Shown here in pieces: positions 61,891-64,000 of a stretch of 64,000 nt of DNA. The stretch is taken from contig DASYNP010000053.1 in the NCBI GenBank assembly GCA_036008465.1, positions 16,009 to 80,008 on the forward strand, written 5' to 3'. Position numbers and translations under genes: made by a program. Every line of letters begins with the position of its first letter. Position 1 is the first letter of the stretch. The notes under the pieces were generated by a model. It was given only the letters and a program-made list of their open reading frames with translations, did no database searches and was not told the DNA's origin. This DNA comes from DASPSM01 sp036008465. GTDB lineage: Bacteria; Planctomycetota; Planctomycetia; Planctomycetales; Planctomycetaceae.

Positions 61891-62381
61891 AGCGGAGTCG
61901 GCCTCGAGATGTCTGACCCGGGATCGGCATCGTCAGAAGGGCGTGATGGATCAACGGGAGCGGACCCGGAAGGAGCCGGCGGTAGGGGCGGCTTCGTCTT
62001 CAAATACCAAAGCGGATCGGGAGCCGTCGGAGGGATCGGCTTGCGGCGCGCCAAGGCCCGGAGCGAGCGTCCCCAGACGACGGTCATCGTCAGCAGCACC
62101 ACACCGGCTACCAGGATCGCGCACCACAACCCCAGGGCCGTCATGAACTCGCCACCGATCGGCCGCACGCGGCGAGGCACCTCAGGAGCGGGCTCTTTCG
62201 CCCGCTCTGCCTGACCAGTTGTGACTGCCGGCTTCGGCTCGTCCGCAACCGCCTCGCGCACCAAGGCCGAATCGGCGGACAGCAAGACCGTCACCAACAG
62301 AACCGGCACGGCGACCCGCGGACGCAAGCCCGTGCGGCCCGCCCAGATTCGGCGGGACTCTTTTGGGTCTCCGATGTTCAA
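61887..62381 (-). CDS. membrane-anchored hypothetical protein
   Basis: About 164 residues with a signal-like hydrophobic segment (about residues 24-42), a polar middle and a membrane segment (about 87-107), then a Pro-rich tail. No family is recognised. The stop overlaps the rnpA start by four bases (GTGA). The start is uncertain: TTG at 62381 is near a GTGTCCCGTCCC string; the longer frame upstream is antisense to the divergent membrane-protein gene and is not credible. Confidence 0.55.
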   Translation of the reverse strand: MNIGDPKESRRIWAGRTGLRPRVAVPVLLVTVLLSADSALVREAVADEPKPAVTTGQAERAKEPAPEVPRRVRPIGGEFMTALGLWCAILVAGVVLLTMTVVWGRSLRALARRKPIPPTAPDPLWYLKTKPPLPPAPSGSAPVDPSRPSDDADPGSDISRPTPL

Positions 62382-62490
62382 CGTGTCCCGTCCCGGTCGT
62401 GGTCGCGTTTGCCGAGCGATTTGGCACGGGAGTTCAATTTTCGCTCTCGGTTCGGTATGGTGGCCAGCCGTGAAAACCGGAGGGCCGACG

Positions 62491-62799
62491 ATGAACCGGA
62501 TCGTGCTCGGATTGATTTGCGGGCTAGCGTTCGGCGTCGTGGACGTGCTCCTGATGCTCCCGCTGGAGTTCCCGGACAAGAAAACAGCGTTGCTTGGCGC
62601 ATTCCTCGACCGTTTCGCCATTGGCTTCACAATCGCTTGCGTGAAGTTGCCTTGGCCTGGATGGCTGATCGGGTTGACCTTTGCCCTGTTGATTAGCCTT
62701 CCCTCCGCAGTTGTCACGAAAGCTTACGCGCCCATCCTGATCGGCGGAGCGGTTGGCGGTCTCATCATTGGTTTCGTGGTGGGTCGCTGGGGCGTCTGA
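62491..62799 (+). CDS. small polytopic membrane protein
   Basis: A 102-residue, highly hydrophobic protein with about four membrane segments (residues 4-24, 33-52, 56-73, 79-98), rich in Gly. Its start has GGAGG seven bases upstream, which decides it against the much longer upstream frame. Proteins of this shape occur in several bacterial groups without known function. Divergent from the rnpA-yidD unit. Confidence 0.75.
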   Translation: MNRIVLGLICGLAFGVVDVLLMLPLEFPDKKTALLGAFLDRFAIGFTIACVKLPWPGWLIGLTFALLISLPSAVVTKAYAPILIGGAVGGLIIGFVVGRWGV

Positions 62800-62810
62800 C
62801 GCGCGTCGCT

Positions 62811-62835
62811 CATGCCGTCATTCTAGCGGCGGACG
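62811..62835 (-). promoter_or_regulatory. start-site module TCCGCCGCTAGAATGACGGCATGAG, orphan copy
   Basis: Identical over about 22-25 bases to the module at 63574-63598. TAGAAT sits six bases before the ATG, so it could be a -10 of a leaderless start. Here the frame that begins at the ATG is only 29 codons and runs antisense to the end of the small membrane-protein gene, so this copy starts no recognisable gene. Confidence 0.6.
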
Positions 62836-62934
62836 TGTCCATGCCGTGTGTTTCAAGCTGTCCCACTGCCCTCCCGTCCCGGTAGGCGTCCTTATTTGAA
62901 ACATGGTTTTTCGCGTTTGGCCGGGAGTTCAGGG

Positions 62935-63198
62935 CTAAAACGGGCTCGGGGGATGGCGCCCCCACCGAAGAGTGCTGTAGAGGTTTACGTAGTCTAAGAG
63001 AATCGTTCTGGAGATTTCAGTTTGAAACGCAAGCCAGTACACTGGCCGGTATGCGCGATAGATCCAGGCGTACGGCAGACCGTACGCGGTGGTGATCCAG
63101 ACGACTGGCCCGATCGACAGCGGATACATCGCCAGCAGGGCGAGAACGGCCCAGCAGAAGATTAAGGACCGCGACCGTTTCTTCGGTTCGGCGCTCAT
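62935..63198 (-). CDS. small membrane protein, last of a string of tiny genes
   Basis: An 87-residue protein with a basic N-terminus and a strong membrane segment (about 12-33), and a second weakly hydrophobic segment. It starts M-S-A-E-P, like the miniature M-S-D-E-P frame upstream, and its start is preceded by TTGACGGC, a variant of the repeated module. Function unknown. It is probably translated from the same transcript as the two small genes upstream. Confidence 0.65.
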   Translation of the reverse strand: MSAEPKKRSRSLIFCWAVLALLAMYPLSIGPVVWITTAYGLPYAWIYRAYRPVYWLAFQTEISRTILLDYVNLYSTLRWGRHPPSPF

Positions 63199-63207
63199 GC
63201 CGTCAAC

Positions 63208-63381
63208 TCAGCGTTTGGCATGCGAGTTATGACCGGCGCGCAGCCGACCGATAAGCCAAGCGATCAAAGCGGCAAAGGCGATCGTTAAAATGGCCGCAGT
63301 CGGATTCGAGATCTGAGAGAGCGCGACGCCTCCCCAAACGATGCCCCCGCCGAGTAGAGCCGGCCGCCATCTGGGAATCAT
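63208..63381 (-). CDS. small membrane protein (57 aa)
   Basis: A 57-residue frame with two hydrophobic segments (about 7-26 and 31-46) and a basic end. Its ATG overlaps the TGA of a nine-residue frame (ATGA) that begins M-S-D-E-P at 63407, so translation is probably coupled. No family is recognised. It lies between two other small membrane-protein genes on the same strand. Confidence 0.55.
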   Translation of the reverse strand: MIPRWRPALLGGGIVWGGVALSQISNPTAAILTIAFAALIAWLIGRLRAGHNSHAKR

Positions 63382-63407
63382 GTCGTCACCAGCGGTTCGT
63401 CGCTCAT
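63378..63407 (-). other. nine-codon upstream frame with ATGA overlap
   Basis: A start at 63407 directly follows TGACGGC and encodes M-S-D-E-P-L-V-T-T before a TGA that overlaps the next ATG. The N-terminus resembles the M-S-A-E-P of the downstream gene. It may be a leader peptide, or the small gene may have suffered a frameshift. Confidence 0.4.
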
Positions 63408-63411
63408 GCCG

Positions 63412-63576
63412 TCATTCTTCGGTTGATTCCGTTCGGCGCTTTCCCTGAACGATTCGATCGAGCCAGACGTAGGATCCCGCGCAGCAGAGCGAAAGCTGCA
63501 CCACGACCGGTGCGTTGAACCGGAAAGCCATGTCAATCGCCACCACGATTAGCACGGTGAAAAGAATTCGCCTCAT
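63412..63576 (-). CDS. small membrane protein (54 aa)
   Basis: A 54-residue protein with a hydrophobic N-terminal half (about 4-18 and 22-39) and a basic/acidic end (G-K-R-R-T-E-S-T-E-E). Its ATG is the last part of the TAGAATGACGGCATGAG module; its stop TGA is the TGA of the next TGACGGCATGAG junction. First gene of a short string of tiny membrane-protein genes. Function unknown. Confidence 0.6.
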   Translation of the reverse strand: MRRILFTVLIVVAIDMAFRFNAPVVVQLSLCCAGSYVWLDRIVQGKRRTESTEE

Positions 63577-63598
63577 GCCGTCATTCTAGCGGCGGATC
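63574..63598 (-). promoter_or_regulatory. start-site module TCCGCCGCTAGAATGACGGCATGAG (possible leaderless promoter)
   Basis: Same sequence as at 62811-62835. The -10-like TAGAAT is six bases before the ATG, placing the likely transcription start on or next to the start codon. There is no Shine-Dalgarno upstream. A diverged form (TAAAATGATGGCATGAAG) sits at the start of the small gene ending at 46794. Confidence 0.5.
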
Positions 63599-63691
63599 CT
63601 GCTTTCGTCATAAATGATTTGCATCTGGTGGGTTAGCGTAGGACTGCCCTGCCAGAACTCCGGTTGCCGAACTTGTCCCGTCCCGGGGTTC

Positions 63692-63799
63692 GTCCAAAGT
63701 CCCGCGGTCCAAAGTCCAAAGTCAGGATTGCGAGGCAATGATTTTCGATCTCGCCTTGGGCGGATCTGCGACCTTGGACCTTGGACATCGGACCTTGGA
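63692..63799. repeat. second long inverted repeat built of GTCCAAR heptads
   Basis: The left arm (about 63692-63726) has GTCCAAA heptads interrupted by CCGCG; the right arm (63768-63799) is the inverted heptads CCTTGGAC, again with a short interruption. It has the same plan as the copy between prkA and yeaH, so this is a dispersed family. Confidence 0.85.
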
Positions 63800-63827
63800 C
63801 AAGATGCAACGTGTCCCGTCCCGTCTT

Positions 63828-63872
63828 TCCCCCTCGCCCGCCGCTTCGGTGGGAGAGGGCCGGGGTGAAACT
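63828..63872. repeat. REP-like CCCTCGCCCGCCGC ... GGGAGAGGGCCGGGGTGA segment
   Basis: A GC-rich imperfect hairpin of the common CCCTC/GAGGG intergenic type, related to the copy at 15183-15208. It lies just outside the IS110 left end. Confidence 0.65.
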
Positions 63873-63971
63873 ATGAAAAATGGAGACCGCGCCCTCTTTG
63901 ACAGTCCTTAGATGCGTGGTAGACCGGCGGGTTGTGTGTCAGCCCAACGGTCTCCACATAAGGAAGCTGTC
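63873..63971 (+). ncRNA. possible IS110 guide (bridge) RNA region at the left end
   Basis: About 100 bases between the flanking repeat and the transposase ATG. TGGAGACCG (63881-63889) and CGGTCTCCA (63948-63956) form a perfect 9-bp inverted pair around 58 bases. In IS110-group elements the non-coding left end encodes a structured RNA that pairs with both target and donor DNA. The exact ends cannot be set from this window. Confidence 0.45.
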
Positions 63972-64000
63972 ATGAAGTATGTGGGCGTCGATCTCCACAA
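63972..64000 (+). CDS. IS110 family transposase, N-terminal fragment (cut by window edge)
   Basis: The first nine codons read M-K-Y-V-G-V-D-L-H, the start of the DEDD-type RuvC-like domain in IS110 transposases. AAGGA precedes the ATG. The rest of the gene lies beyond the right edge. Confidence 0.85.

Larger units (their letters stand above)
63577..63971. other. repeat-rich non-coding tract before the IS110 element
   Basis: About 395 bases holding the start module, two GTCCCGTCCC strings, the second heptad hairpin, a REP-like segment and the left end of an IS110-type element. No gene other than the element is supportable. Confidence 0.7.
63873..64000 (+). mobile_element. IS110-family insertion sequence, left end only
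   Basis: The element's non-coding left end and the transposase start are present; the right end is outside the window. The left boundary is estimated, not seen, as IS110 elements have no obvious terminal inverted repeats. Confidence 0.7.

Noticed and set aside
62382..62717. N-terminal extension of the membrane protein ahead of rnpA
   Set aside because: The frame is antisense to the small membrane-protein gene with its own GGAGG and has no codon bias.

Overview
The window looks like a chromosomal segment of a member of the Planctomycetota, probably from a Pirellulales-like lineage; I cannot name a genus from sequence alone. The evidence is the gene repertoire: a BBP7-type beta-barrel protein, a DUF1559 prepilin-like protein, a TIGR03067-type secreted protein, a PVC-type cytochrome c/beta-propeller protein, a formylmethanofuran-dehydrogenase-like subunit C (FhcC), and many secreted or proline-rich proteins of unknown function. 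Coding DNA is GC-rich with strong G/C at third codon positions, and most genes sit alone or in pairs rather than in long operons.

Left part (1-15 kb): the tail of an alpha/beta hydrolase, a CocE-type hydrolase, an SH3 protein, an NTF2-like protein, a WD40 protein, a ThuA protein, BBP7, a TIGR03067 protein and a tRNA-Val(CAC). These are followed by a minus-strand block fhcC-oleC-oleD (a C1-transfer subunit beside the last two olefin-pathway enzymes, without oleA/oleB) and a 0.65 kb non-coding tract full of GTCCCGTCCC-type repeats.

Middle (14-35 kb): a hypoxanthine phosphoribosyltransferase gene beside overlapping queC-queE; the conserved prkA-yeaH-spoVR stress module with a 32-bp heptad hairpin inserted in it; aroB-dprA; a phytase-like esterase; a DUF1559 protein with a clear terminator; a lipoprotein; an ExeA-like ATPase; a TMTC-like TPR membrane protein; rsmE plus a UPF0158 protein; and hflX.

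Right part (35-64 kb): a system II cytochrome c maturation pair (resB/ccs1-ccsA); two SDR enzymes; an Hsp70 homologue followed by a membrane protein with a degenerate J domain and a MshEN domain; a large secreted protein; a Tat-exported TIM-barrel protein; an MMPL transporter; a phytanoyl-CoA dioxygenase; a 1578-residue fusion of a CehA/McbA metallohydrolase to a PVC-type cytochrome; pyrH-frr; a proline-rich lipoprotein; and rnpA-yidD. The last 1.5 kb holds a string of tiny membrane-protein genes joined by a repeated start-site module, a second heptad hairpin, a REP-like hairpin and the left end of an IS110-family element cut by the window edge.

The most unusual items are the CehA-PVC cytochrome fusion, the Hsp70/J-like/MshEN pair with repeated sites in the promoter region, the heptad hairpin family, the repeated TAGAATGACGGCATGAG start module (possibly a leaderless promoter), and the IS110 left end with a likely guide (bridge) RNA.
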